DNA of 16,929 nucleotides, taken from assembly GCA_015143735.1 (NCBI GenBank), contig VKHC01000158.1:1-16929 (forward strand), given 5' to 3'. The stretch is from Synura sp. LO234KE (lineage: Eukaryota > Sar > Synurophyceae > Synurales > Mallomonadaceae). Made by a program: the position numbers and the translations under genes. This document shows positions 1-10,564 of the stretch, piece after piece. Each line of letters begins with the position of its first letter. Within the stretch, counting starts at the first letter, position 1. The notes beneath the pieces were generated by a model. That model was not told where the DNA came from, did not search any database, and saw only the letters and a program-made list of their open reading frames with translations.

Positions 1-265
1 CAGGGACTCGCTACCTAGCTCATGAAGGTAGTTTACATGCTATGCCATGGTAAATTTTAAATTTTTCGAATTCGGCACCGAGTAATTTCTTGTCCAATTC
101 CCATTTAAATGTAACCTAATTTTTGCGTCGTTTCGCAGAGCCTGTTGCCGATGTGGCGTGTAAGTATATTCGAGTAACATGATCGATTACCCTCACCTTC
201 TACTATTTGGACTACTTCTCTGGCATTTCGTTTGCAGAGGGAGTATAATTTTGGATGGTAAATAA
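1..265 (+). CDS. Possible 3' terminal exons of a gene entering from the left (partial, weak)
   Basis: Three short exon-like pieces join in one frame. Bases 3-27 read GTRYLAHE plus one base, then a GTAG donor at 28. An acceptor (tttcgcag) opens a microexon at 139 reading on as EPVADVA. It ends at 157 or at 159, where the stronger donor GTAAGTAT starts. A third acceptor (gtttgcag) at 237, or AG at 239, leads into SIILDGK and a TAA at 263-265. Both splice choices give the same final frame, with Gly or Trp at the junction. I do not recognise the product, and so few residues give no function. Such short exons can arise by chance. A second donor (GTAAAT at 258) could move the end downstream. Confidence 0.25.
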
Positions 266-1401
266 TATGAAAATATTCCTATTCGTTGTCACTTTAACTT
301 TTCTGTTCGCACAAGAAATCTTCTATTGGTAGTAAAGTTTTGGGTAAATGGGGTTGCGATTTTGGTTTGGAGAAGGCAGAGATTTGGGATTTATTGGGAT
401 CGATTTGGTTGAATTCAAATTCGTTTTATATCCCCAAATGTTGAGAATGTTGAGCATAAATAATTCAGCAGCTGTTTTTCTTACTCGCCTTAAAAAAAAT
501 TATTTACAAAACAATCCTCTACGCCTCGTTGACGTGTTCCTTAGCGAAAAACAACTGGCGCATATATATTACGTGCGTCATGCATATTTATTCACTCACA
601 TCGACAGTAGTAGTAGACGATGTTCGGCAAAGGAGTGAAGTGTTATAAATGTATCAATAGTTAGAATAAAGATTTAGATAATGTAGCAGATCAAAGAAAA
701 ATAATGACGGTTTTCGAAAAGAGCTGCTAGTATCATGCCGCGCTCTCCGTACTCGTGAAACAAGAATTTTGCATTTTCTTGCAGAAAAGTTGCTATAGCT
801 AGAAAGAGGAATAAGTTTTTTATGACCCCGGGTTTACTCATAGTACGTGCAGCAAGATATAAAAACAATCTTTTTAAATATGTGCCGGTATGGAACTCCT
901 CCTCATGCGTCGAGAAAGTGCCACGAGGTATTAGCGCACGCCTCTAGCTTTAGATGAGAGGAGGAATACTAGGTTGACTTGCTATTTAATTACCGGTTGC
1001 ATGCCTGTATCAGGATCTAAAGTTTTTATTCTAGACGCGCGTCATACTCACGAATACTGTGCATCTCCGAAGTAGTAGAACTATTTGTACATATCATCGT
1101 TACCACCAAGAAATCATCGTGACGACACCAATACAGAATCATCGATCAGACGAACTCTAAAGGTATTTGAATGCTCTTTCTTGAACTGAAACGGCGAATA
1201 GTAATATGTAGAAGTTTATCGATTTATTTTTGCAGTGGAAAGGTGCCTGTTCAAATATGTATATTAAATTAGTAACAACCTTCTTCAGATAAATGCAATA
1301 ACGTAAAACTTCCGTTTCAACATATGGTCGGCGTCAAGTAATGTTGCATCACATCTTTCTCTGCTATTAAGCCCTCCATTCAATCGTCTTGTCTTAGCGG
1401 A
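266..1401. other. Non-coding stretch between two gene ends
   Basis: AT-rich sequence between the possible plus-strand gene end and the stop codon of the minus-strand IFT139 gene. A 96-codon ATG frame lies at 348-638 on the plus strand, but it has no recognisable domain and no supporting splice sites, so I do not call it. I see no tRNA, no strong repeat and no clear polyadenylation signal. It probably holds the 3' untranslated regions of two converging genes. Confidence 0.5.
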
Positions 1402-4400
1402 CTATGGCCGAAGCGACATTTGTGCTTTCTTCAGTATCTCCTCCCTAATCCGTGGATAATCTGGATACAGAGTGAGTACCTACAATATTACAGTCACATC
1501 GTGAGAGCCGTTATTTACAGACGAATGTTATGGACGAAGTGATTACGCAGTGCATCAATTTCACCGCGATTGTTTAATAGTCACATAGCAGGACTCCAAT
1601 TAGTTCACGAATGGTTCAACCTACCTTCTCACAGACATCAATCGCGGCCACGTACTTCCGGCATTTCAAGAAACTGAACGCCAATTTAAACCCCACAGAC
1701 GCAGAGGCTTCAAATTCGAGCTTCCAAGCCTACATGAATGAAAAATTATGAATAGGATATATATACAATATATATTGGAAATACAATACCGAGGTGGGCA
1801 GCGTATCAACACAACATGAATTTGTGTGTATATATTTCTTGAAGTTGATCATTAACCGAACGGAAAATTCTTCTGGAGTTCATTTCATGTATACCAAACG
1901 ACAAAAAAAACTTCACCTTTTCGTAGCATTCAGAGGCGCGCTCGTAGTCCATGTCCCGCTCCTTCGCTAAACCGAGGATCTCCCACGCCTAATTAGATAT
2001 CAAGTAAATAACCATATGATTGCAACGCAACAAATGGATGGTTTCATTTGATCGGATCAATTAAGGAAGAAAATTAAAGACGTAAAGCATATTGCCGTGA
2101 CAATTGAAGGTTGTATTCGCTATACTCAACAATTTATTTGCTGCAAGTTATTTTCAAGGAAAATCTGTAGATAATCGCTTTAGGACGCGTGATACTATCA
2201 ATTCGATTACCTACTACCTCTCGCTGTAAATTCCATTTATATGCCAAATGTTAAGATACATCAATCTTTACCGAGCATACTAAATAGAAATCGTGCATTA
2301 CCGCATTGGCGTGGGGAAGGTTAACCAATTGAATCTAGGTACACCTACCGAATCTACTAACCCATAGGTTACATCTAGGTACACACTGCTCTACTGAAAG
2401 AATCACACATCCTAGTGCGTTAGTCCGTGCCTTTACATGACTATGAAAACTAAAGTAAACAGAGCCAGTGGCCCTGCAATAATATTACCTGAGAACAGCT
2501 CTTATTCTGAGCCAGGCACTTGTTGCAAAGATCTTGAGCAGCTTCACTTTTGCTCTACGAAAACAGCACGTACATACAAGTATGTTACATGAGGAAATGA
2601 ATGCGTTGAACCCGAAAGTTACTCCACTCACAAATGCATGAGCAACAAGCAATATTGAGTCACCTTATCCACATAAAACTTCGCCAGAAGGAGATTGGCT
2701 TTCTCGAAGTCCTCGCCGTCAGATTTGCTCAGTTCCATCGACTGAACTCGCTTTAACAAATTTCTTGCTTTGTGCTAAATATTATCAATAAATATCATGT
2801 TAAGTGAGCGAGGATTAATATTTCAAATTTATGGTTGAGAGCTCCATACTCAATAAGCAGGTCATTAAGTCTGTTCTGTCAGTAAGCCTAACTTTAAATG
2901 TAGATTAGGCAAAATAATACGATCTACTGAAAACGTATTTCAACATCGACTGGAAATGGCGATCTCGCACCTGATTTTTTTCCATCATGAAGCCCGTGGC
3001 CATGCCTAAGATCGCCGGTAAGTAGTCACTTTCCTCTTCCAACATTTCTATAAAACTCTGCATGGCTCTATCGGAAAAGGTCTTATTACGAGTTGCCAGC
3101 AATTGATAATTTTCCAACACACGAAAACGACGTGCATCCCTAATTAAAGACAACAAGCAAATTTTCAGTAACGCCTAGAGAAATTTGGTTACGTGTACTT
3201 ACTTGGCTTTAGGTTTTAATTCTTTCAGCAAGGTATCAGCAATGGCGATGTGCTCCGAGATTTCCACAGCTACGGGGTTTTGAAGAACAGTGGAAAGGCA
3301 GGATGCGAAACATGATTATAAGGGTGTTCCAGTAGTAGTTAATCGTCCCCTGGTCAATTGTACCAGCATATCGGTGCGGAAATTATATTCAGACCACAAA
3401 CTATTTTCACTCTCAGGCATTCCGAAACAATCTCCAGAGCAAAAAAGAAAAATAAGATGTATTTTTCCTGGTGACTATGAACGAAACACAAAACTAAGAT
3501 CTACCTTGGAAGGGTGAAAATAGACTAAATGTATAGTAGAGGCTACTCTCGGATGGAAGGACGTTTCAAATACTCGTAGATGAAGAACACCCGAACTTAC
3601 ACAAGGGCCCCTCATTCTGGTCTCTCTCCTCCCAAGCGCCCTCCTGGTCAGGGTTCAAATACAACTCGATCATATGAACCAAAGCCTCCGGACCCCATAC
3701 CAGATCCCGTCGCGCCAAATTGAACTCTGAAATCGCAGTGATGACGTCATTCGTATAGCGGGCGTAAAGCCCTTTGCAATACTTCAAACCCACGTGGGTA
3801 CCGCTACGGCGATCGGCATTCTCCGCTGCACTAATATACTTCGGCGCTTCGGTCAACTTCCCGACACGGCGTAGCAATACAATCATTTTCTCGAGCGCTC
3901 TGTAGTTATTCGGATAAGTAGACAACAGCGTTTGTAACGGATGTAGCGCGTCGTCGAATTCGTTCTCGCGACAGAGTACATCGGCCAACATAATGGCGGC
4001 GGATTCATCGCTTGGATCGGAGAGTAAGATTTTTTGACATTGTTTTTGACAGAGATCCGTTTCGTTCTTACGATAGTACATCAATGCCAACGCACGCATG
4101 GCTTTCACGTTTTGCGGGTAATGCTGCACCGCTTCGTTCAAGTAATTCGACACGTCATTATAGCCTACAACTTCTTTCCTATCCTCCTTCCTCTCCATCA
4201 AATACGATCCGATTCGCTCGCAAATGTCCGACAGCTTCAATCTTTCTCGATCCACCGCATCGGAGTTTATGTTCACCGACGCGCGCGTCTGACTCACGAT
4301 CTCCTTTTGACAGTCACACGCACGTTTTAAAACACTCACCACGTCGTTGGACGCGGACGAGGAAATGACATCAGCCAGCAGGAGCCACGTCTCTACGTCC

Positions 4401-7400
4401 TCACGCATATCCGTAATATCCTTCTGATTGCGGTGAATGGCGCGCTCTAATACCTTCCTTGACGAGTCCATTCTCCCAAGCTTCATCCACAACCTGCCCA
4501 AGTCATGAGACAGCGTCACGAAGTCCGTGGACACCGTGGTATTCAAATGATTCCCAATTCCACTGCTGAACTGAGTCGTCGGGTCGATACTCTGTAGCGA
4601 CTTCTCGTAGAATTCGATGGCTTTCTTAAACTCGTGCGTAGCGATGTACGCCTGGAATGTAGGATATAAACATACATACATACATACATACAAACAATGA
4701 GTTTGGAAGTGCTCAGGCGCTACCAAGGATATGAACTCGACAACCACCAGAGTAAGTACAGGAAAGTGTACAATGACTTAAGATAGGTCAGCATTAACAA
4801 ATCTCCAACTGGGATACTCATATTCGATTACCCTCTCGACACAAGAAAATGAACCCACTTCGATATATATCCTCGCACTCACCAACCAAACGACCCACGT
4901 ACCTTCCCAATACGAGAGCGCAGTGCACTATTCGTCCGATCCAGAGCATACGCCGCATTAAAAGACTTCACTGCCTCCTCTGGATTCAAAATCCGCATAA
5001 ATGCCTCCCCTTCCAACGAGTAATTCTTCGCCGTGGGATTCAACTCTACCAGACGGCGATAGCACTTGGTGTATCCTTCCTTATCTCGCGTATAATTCAA
5101 TAAGATCTCTGCTTTCGTCGTCTGGGCTCTCGCAAACAATGGACTATCTTCTGCGATCTTATCGAGCATTCGTATGGCTGTGTCATAGTCCTTTCGGTCC
5201 ACTGCCAGTTGACTGGACGCGAGCAACACATGCACTTCCTGGGGGGTACCAGCAAACGCAACTTTCGCCTCCGAGATTATTTTATTGGCTTCTTTCAACC
5301 TACGCGCTTTCCCAAGTTGAGAGGCCAACGTGACAAAGGCTGCTACTCGGTCGTCATCCGTTAACCTTAAATAGTCTGTGTGCATCCTCCCAGGACTCTC
5401 TTCAGGCCCAGGACTACGGACCTCTGGCAGTTTCATCAGCGCTTCGGCTTCAGTCATTGCCTCTTCAATACGACCGATTTGTGCTCGTACTGTAAGTTGA
5501 ACGAGGCGGAACAGAGGGACCGAGCGCACAGAGAAATCAAATGACAAGGCCTGTTCCAATGCACGCTCGGCTGCACTCGTGTTATGCCTAGATGCCTCTA
5601 GCTTCGCAATCATCACTAGGGCAGGGATGCATGAAGGCTGTAGCGATAGAATTCTTCTCAGGCATCTGAGCGCTTCATCATGGTGTCCTAGGGACAGATG
5701 ACAGCGATGCAGCTCAATATACGGAGTGACAAACCCCGGGTATTTAGAACTGACAGCTGTGAGTAGTTCCATCGAGCGCTGGATGGGCACGGGTATGTCA
5801 TCAGACAGAGAGGCGTCTTCGGTTGAATTGGCAGACTCTACTCCAGAGGCAAGCGCTGAGCCCACCGGACTTTCCAAGTGTACGAGTCCGCTACAAGCCA
5901 CCTGATGGATAAGGATAAATGTGGAAGAATGGGTTGGTTGGCTGGCAGGCTGGCTGTGAACAAGATTTATCACTATAATCACCAGAAAATTGTTGAAATC
6001 ATCCCCATCAGGAAGATATAAAAAATAATTAGTTTATGTTATGTCCACTTGAATATATATATTATATGTATATAATATATATATGGATTATTATGGGGGA
6101 CAATTAGCAACCAGCTCGTAGCAGATTTACCTGTAGGCGGAAATCAGGGTTGAAGAGGGTGACCTCATATAACGGTTCGGTCCAAATCTTCTTACGAGCC
6201 TCGTCCATATCACTGAGCATATTGATACAGGTCTCTAAGTGCTCCTGGTGCTTCTTCAAGTCACGGCCTCGGCGCAAAGCCAGCAGCGCTTGAGTGTACC
6301 TAAAGGAATATAGGGAGGTATAGATGGAGCAAGAGAATGGAAGTTTGAGAGGGAGAAAGCGAAGCGGGAGAACCCAAGTACAACAAATGAGTGGAAACAA
6401 AAATGTATCCGCCATTATTGGCAAGCGAACACGGAGTAACTGATGGCTTCCGACTAGTAGCCAATCAGCAGTCTGTATGTTGAATCACACACGTACGTAC
6501 ATCTGGAGGGAATCAAAACTAGACACAAGGCCAGCTACTCTACTTGCAATTACAACCCAGCAGCTACTCTATCTCCCAACGATCGCACGTACTTGATCTG
6601 AGGAGTTATATCGCTCTCTCCATGCATCGCACTAAGCAACTCTAACTGAGCCTCTGCATCGTCCACTTGCCCTTCATAAATCTGACAGAGGATTAACCCT
6701 TCTAAAGAGGCCACACTCTGTCCGTCCTTCTTCGAGCATTCCCGATAAGCTTTCATCGCTTTAGGATACTGTCTCTGGAGGAGGTACACATACGCCTTCT
6801 CCCTCAAGATTGCGATATCGTTGCTACTGTAGTTTCGACGGGTACCTCCTCCACTACTCCCTCCACCAGAGGCAAAAGCCTGAACCTCTTCCACACGTTC
6901 GAGAATACGCAGACAAATCTGCAGCGCACGTGGCCAACGTGAGCATATCTTATCGAACAGACACGCGTACTCGAGACCGATGGACACCGAAGAGGGTTCG
7001 CATTTGGCCAATATCCTGTCCAAGTCTTCCAATTGCTGCAGGGCGTCGTTAGGGTTCGAGGTTTGGGTGAAAGCGTACACAGCGGAGATCTGCATAGAGC
7101 AAAAGTGGGCACAGGATAAGTTTAGATTGATTAGGGAATATTACGAGGAATATATAAATAAGATATTAATGGAAGTGACTGTTGATCGTATAAATATATA
7201 TAAATTAGAAAGGGGAAGTGACTTGTAACCGTTTTAACACGACATGTCACTGCCGTGAGAGGAACCACATCGACTGAGAAACACACATGGCGCAAGGCCT
7301 CGCCACATGGATGCTCCACCACTAAGTAAGTAATGGATGTTCCACCAAAACAGTTCCACTTGTGCAAGTACAACAGTATCTTTTCGATCAAATTGCGTCA

Positions 7401-8680
7401 TCACCTTCAAGGCATCGAGATTATCCGGCTGCATCTCCAACACACGCTGTGCGGTGTCTAGCGCCTGCTCCCACTCCGACACGGACGCCAAGAGAAGGGC
7501 CTTTTCAGCCAGCCCACCAACAAACCACGGGAACATCGCGATGACCTGGGACATGAGACATGAGACGACAGAATCAGCACACCGCCCTACTCCGTGAGGT
7601 GCATCATGCACTAACTATGTGATACACAACAGAAGGAATTATGAGAGTAAATGATGAGCAGTAGTGATTAAGCATAGATATTCGACAGTAAATTGAGTTC
7701 AGGTTTGACCTCATAGACGGAGGATTGAAATTGCACCTCGTCAGTAGTCGGGCTCAACCCATGTTGATCCAATTTAACTTTATATTTTCCCAGTGTAATG
7801 CCTACACTTCGATTTTATTGACGGTAGTATGCTGAATATGTGAGCCAAATTTTGAGCTATACGAAACTAATCGAAAATAATCAAGACTGACCAAGTGGAT
7901 AGGCAAAAACAAAATGAAGCAGTGGATACGGGCGCTTATTTTCATAATGAAGGCCAAGTCGCTACTAAACGAAACATAAATTACCTGATTCAACCCATTT
8001 TCAGCCTCCTTATTCCCTTTTTTAATTTGCTCAGTGCGAATCCACGCCATTAGGATGTCTAAATCAATTTGCTCCAAGTTTTTAGATTTCATGAAATCTC
8101 CAATATAAACCAGATTTCGGCGATCCTCTGCTGCGCCTTGCCTCGCTCGATTAATACTAACCCAAAATGTTATTGCAACACTCTCAAATTCAGATGGTGT
8201 TGAAGGCACTGCTCCTCGTCGCAAGCTAAATACACGTTCAGATAGCTCGGATGCGGTATCTAAATCACCGGTGAATAGAGCGAAACGCGCTGCCAGGAGG
8301 AGCCCGGATTCTTTCTAATTACTTTTTCGATTAGTTTAAAGTATTCGGAATATTTTTAATCTCACCGTCACATCCTTGGCTGCATGTATTTGGGCAGAGA
8401 GTGTTTCAATCGAATCGGCATCAAGAGAGGATGATCTTTGGTGAAAATAGAGAAGAGCTAATGTAACTGGATATTGCATATCATTTCTAGCCTGGAATCC
8501 CTCTAAAAGACGCAGGCATTCTGATATATTATTGGACATTCCATGTCCGAATGCTTTCCAGTACAACGTCGCTGGATCTTTTCCTCTTTTCAATATCACC
8601 CCATCACAAAATTTTATTAGCTGCTCGTACCAACCCTTCCTGATGTAGAAATAAATCTGCGGCTTAACTTCCCTGGACAT
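1402..8680 (-). CDS. IFT139/TTC21B: Intraflagellar transport protein 139 (IFT-A subunit, TPR protein), 14 exons, complete
   Basis: IFT139 is a TPR scaffold subunit of the IFT-A complex, which works in retrograde transport and membrane-cargo entry in cilia. Exons, 5' to 3' on the minus strand: 8680-8366, 8314-7985, 7545-7405, 7089-6593, 6299-6131, 5901-4903, 4651-3601, 3269-3203, 3139-2971, 2774-2664, 2554-2489, 1988-1917, 1729-1625, 1479-1402. Every junction is GT-AG, all phases agree, and the joined frame is 1389 codons plus TAG; the human protein is about 1316. Recognisable segments are the N-terminus (MSREVKPQIYFYIRKGWYEQ), LYLNPDQEG and YCKGLYARYT near residue 1120, PAILGMATGFMMEKNQ near 1240, DFEKANLLLAKFY near 1275, and the C-terminal tail YPRIREEIL...SLRP, which closely follows the vertebrate end. 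TPR helices fill nearly the whole length. A Gly/Ser linker (GGGSSGGG, about residues 337-344) sits inside exon 4. Introns are 51-500 bp; the third codon of several exons is split. The start is the first ATG and matches the family start. Splice sites are read by eye, and the product name is confident. Confidence 0.95.
1989..2488 (-). other. Intron 11 of the IFT139 gene (500 bp, the longest)
   Basis: It lies between the exon ending TSCSQ-type sequence (NKSCSQ) and the exon beginning AWEILGLAKE. Donor GTAATATT and acceptor taattag. It holds a 12-bp direct repeat (listed separately) and otherwise shows only AT-rich sequence. No embedded gene is visible. Confidence 0.85.
2333..2384. repeat. 12-bp direct repeat ATCTAGGTACAC
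   Basis: The two copies, at 2333-2344 and 2373-2384, are identical and 40 bp apart, inside intron 11 of the IFT139 gene. They could be a small local duplication or chance. No flanking mobile-element structure is visible. Confidence 0.6.
3270..3600 (-). other. Intron 7 of the IFT139 gene (331 bp)
   Basis: Donor GTAAGTTCGG at the end of the large seventh exon, acceptor ccccgtag before the 67-bp eighth exon. It contains a 75-codon ATG frame on the plus strand (3290-3517) with no recognisable domain, which I treat as chance. Confidence 0.85.
4671..4691. repeat. (CATA)5 microsatellite
   Basis: Five tandem CATA units plus one base. On the gene strand this is a GTAT-type tract about 20 bases upstream of the acceptor of IFT139 exon 7. 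It lies in the intron, so changes in copy number would not alter the protein, though they could affect the distance between branch site and acceptor. Confidence 0.9.
6053..6084. repeat. Perfect AT-only inverted repeat, 15-bp arms
   Basis: Arms at 6053-6067 and 6070-6084 are exact reverse complements with a 2-bp spacer (gt). It lies in intron 5 of the IFT139 gene (5902-6130). It could form a hairpin in the pre-mRNA or a cruciform in DNA. It is more likely a simple-sequence tract than a functional site. Confidence 0.85.
7546..7984 (-). other. Intron 2 of the IFT139 gene (439 bp)
   Basis: Donor GTAATTTATG after the codon for the last Gln of exon 2, acceptor catgtcccag before VIAMFPWF. It has no coding content or repeats that I can support. 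Several in-frame stops interrupt the frames that run into it from both sides. Confidence 0.85.
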
Positions 8681-8770
8681 TCTACGATCTGAAACAATGC
8701 GGTTTCAATTTTTTTTACGTTGTTTGTTGACTGGACACGTAGCTGTTGTCACACCCAAAAACAAGTCGAA
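8681..8770. promoter_or_regulatory. Short divergent intergenic region between two start codons
   Basis: Only 90 bp separate the IFT139 ATG (minus strand) from the coiled-coil gene ATG (plus strand), so both 5' untranslated regions and any core promoters must fit here or overlap exon sequence. It contains a T-rich tract at about 8708-8716. I see no TATA box and no palindromic RFX-type X-box. Bidirectional transcription is inferred from the gene arrangement alone. Confidence 0.6.
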
Positions 8771-10564
8771 ATGGAGGAACTTGATCTCATGCTTTATAGT
8801 GAAGCGGCGATAACTGATATGTATAATATACTTAGCGGTAAGAAAGGTTTAGACCTCTGTCCTATACTCCAGAAATGTATGGATATTGAAGAATTTATTT
8901 ACGAAAACGCAAGAAAGAACGCTGGATTGGACCTCCGACAAATTGACTTTTGGAAAGATATGGAAGCGATGAAGCTGTATAAAGATCATTTAGATAAGGT
9001 GAAAAAAGTCATGAAGGATAGAGAAGAGGATTGGGATAAGTTGTTGAGGCAAGATGCGAGAAAAGTTGTAAATACCCTCAGTCAAGAAGGAAAACGGAAG
9101 GTAAAGAATTAAACCGATCTATTCTCTTTTTTTTATTAACGTCAATTTATTCCATTTAGACTTCTGTGAAATCTTCGAATCCTGTTAGATCCAAAGCACA
9201 AAAGGCAGAATCAGAGGGTGGTGTTAAGAAATCGGAAACAAAAATCAAGAAGAAGAGCTCCATATTGGATACAATAGAGCCGATTGTTCCCTTAAAGTCC
9301 GCTTCCACCAAACTTTCAACTTCGAACTTAATAAATACTGACAGTCGAAACATAAAACCCACCATAAAAATGGAGGCGATATCATCATCTGCTTCTACTT
9401 CCCTCGACGGAACTGGTCAGAGACAAGAGTCCAGCGGAACATTTCGATCTTCCTACATTCCCGCTGTTGGTGATGTTACTCGTACAAGCAATACAGACAA
9501 GAAAATGGAACCGTTTAACCTCTCTCATGTTAAAATTGAAGACAATTTCGGAAACGTTGGCGACAATGTCGAAACGTCTTTTGGTTTAGGTCTATTAGAT
9601 GATATGTTCCAAGAAGATGAAGATAAGGGGACAAGTAATATTCACTATCCTGTGAATGCGACCCCGAATTATACGGAAAAGAGGTTAGTGCGAAACAATC
9701 GATTGTGCCTCTGCATGATACTAACAGTCGACATAATTATGTGCAATTACTTCCATACTTTCTTTTCCAAACAGCTCCAATAGTTCTTTTAATCCAATTA
9801 CTGGTCGGATAAAGCCGAATGTAGAGGATACCCTTGCATCACGTACTCACGTTTCCGGATTGCCCTCCTCCGCTACTTCTGTATCCACCCCTGCTGTGGT
9901 GAACGCTTCTGCTTGGGGGGAGATCTCTAGACTGCCAGCCGTACCCTCCAACCCGACCCAACGCAACACAGAATACAATGATAGTAGCAGTCACTTTAAT
10001 GCTTCGATGGACCTTCTAGAGCGTCCAGCGCACTATCAACAAAATAACCACCCAAGCCACGACAGCGACGGAGGTTACATCCCAGATAATCAAACGGATG
10101 TCAATGACACTGGCTGGTCTTCCGCTCTTTCCGAGCGAGAAAAACTTCGACAGAAAGAATTAGAGCGGCAGAGTCATCGCGAAAACACGTTGGAAATGTT
10201 ACGAAAACAGCGTTTGGAATCATACGAACAAGCGCGTTTGTCTTATCGCGAGGTGGAGCAGAGGGAAGAGGAGGTGAAGAGGAAAGAAGAAGAAGAGAAG
10301 AGGCGGAGAGAGGCGGAGGAGCGGCAGCGTAAAGAAGAACTGAAACGGTTACGAGAGGAGGAGAGGAGAAGGAATGAAGCGCTGAGGGCAGAGATCAATT
10401 TGGATGAACAGCGGGAGGCGCATCTCTCGTACGTACTTGACGCGTTTACGAAACTGTGCTGGAGGAATATATTGCACTGTTGTAATCGATAGAATGGAGT
10501 TGCCAAACTGCCTCTCCCCATCGGGGGTAATGTTCCTTCTCCATTCATTGCTAATTTTGTGTAG
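8771..10564 (+). CDS. Unrecognised coiled-coil protein, about 527 aa, four exons
   Basis: Exons 8771-9100, 9160-9683, 9775-10432 and 10493-10564 (TAG), with introns of 59, 91 and 60 bp. The first two junctions are clear (AAG|GTAAAG...tttag; AG|GTTAGT...aaacag). The third is a choice: the donor GTACTTG at 10433 keeps a clean frame ending ...FIANFV, a stronger-looking GTACGT four bases earlier shifts frame, and no splicing would end the protein at 10492. Residues 1-110 are helical and charged, starting MEELDLMLYSEAAITDMY. About 111-400 is Ser/Thr/Asn-rich and probably disordered, with the short motif SSFNPITGRIKP near 290. About 401-500 is a Glu/Arg/Lys coiled coil. No signal peptide or membrane segment is visible. 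I do not recognise the family. Its head-to-head position with IFT139 makes a ciliary or basal-body role conceivable, no more. The start is the first ATG after an upstream TTG-only extension. Confidence 0.8.

Noticed and set aside
68-82. GAATTCGGCACCGAG, which recalls a cDNA-library adaptor
   Set aside because: It has one extra base compared with the usual adaptor, and the flanking sequence on both sides looks genomic, so contamination is unlikely.
348-638. 96-codon ATG frame on the plus strand
   Set aside because: No domain, no homology that I recognise, no splice context, and composition like the AT-rich surroundings. Possible but unsupported.
3290-3517. 75-codon plus-strand open frame starting with ATG
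   Set aside because: It lies wholly within intron 7 of IFT139, has no recognisable motif and is short enough to be chance.
4012-4368. 118-codon plus-strand open frame, with another overlapping frame at 4034-4330
   Set aside because: Both lie antisense inside the largest stretch of IFT139 coding sequence. Their Arg/Ser/His-rich composition is what antisense reading of a TPR gene produces, and neither shows a domain.
8720-8770. N-terminal extension of the coiled-coil protein from a TTG codon
   Set aside because: Eukaryotic initiation at TTG is rare and the first ATG is at 8771, which also leaves a usable 5' leader.
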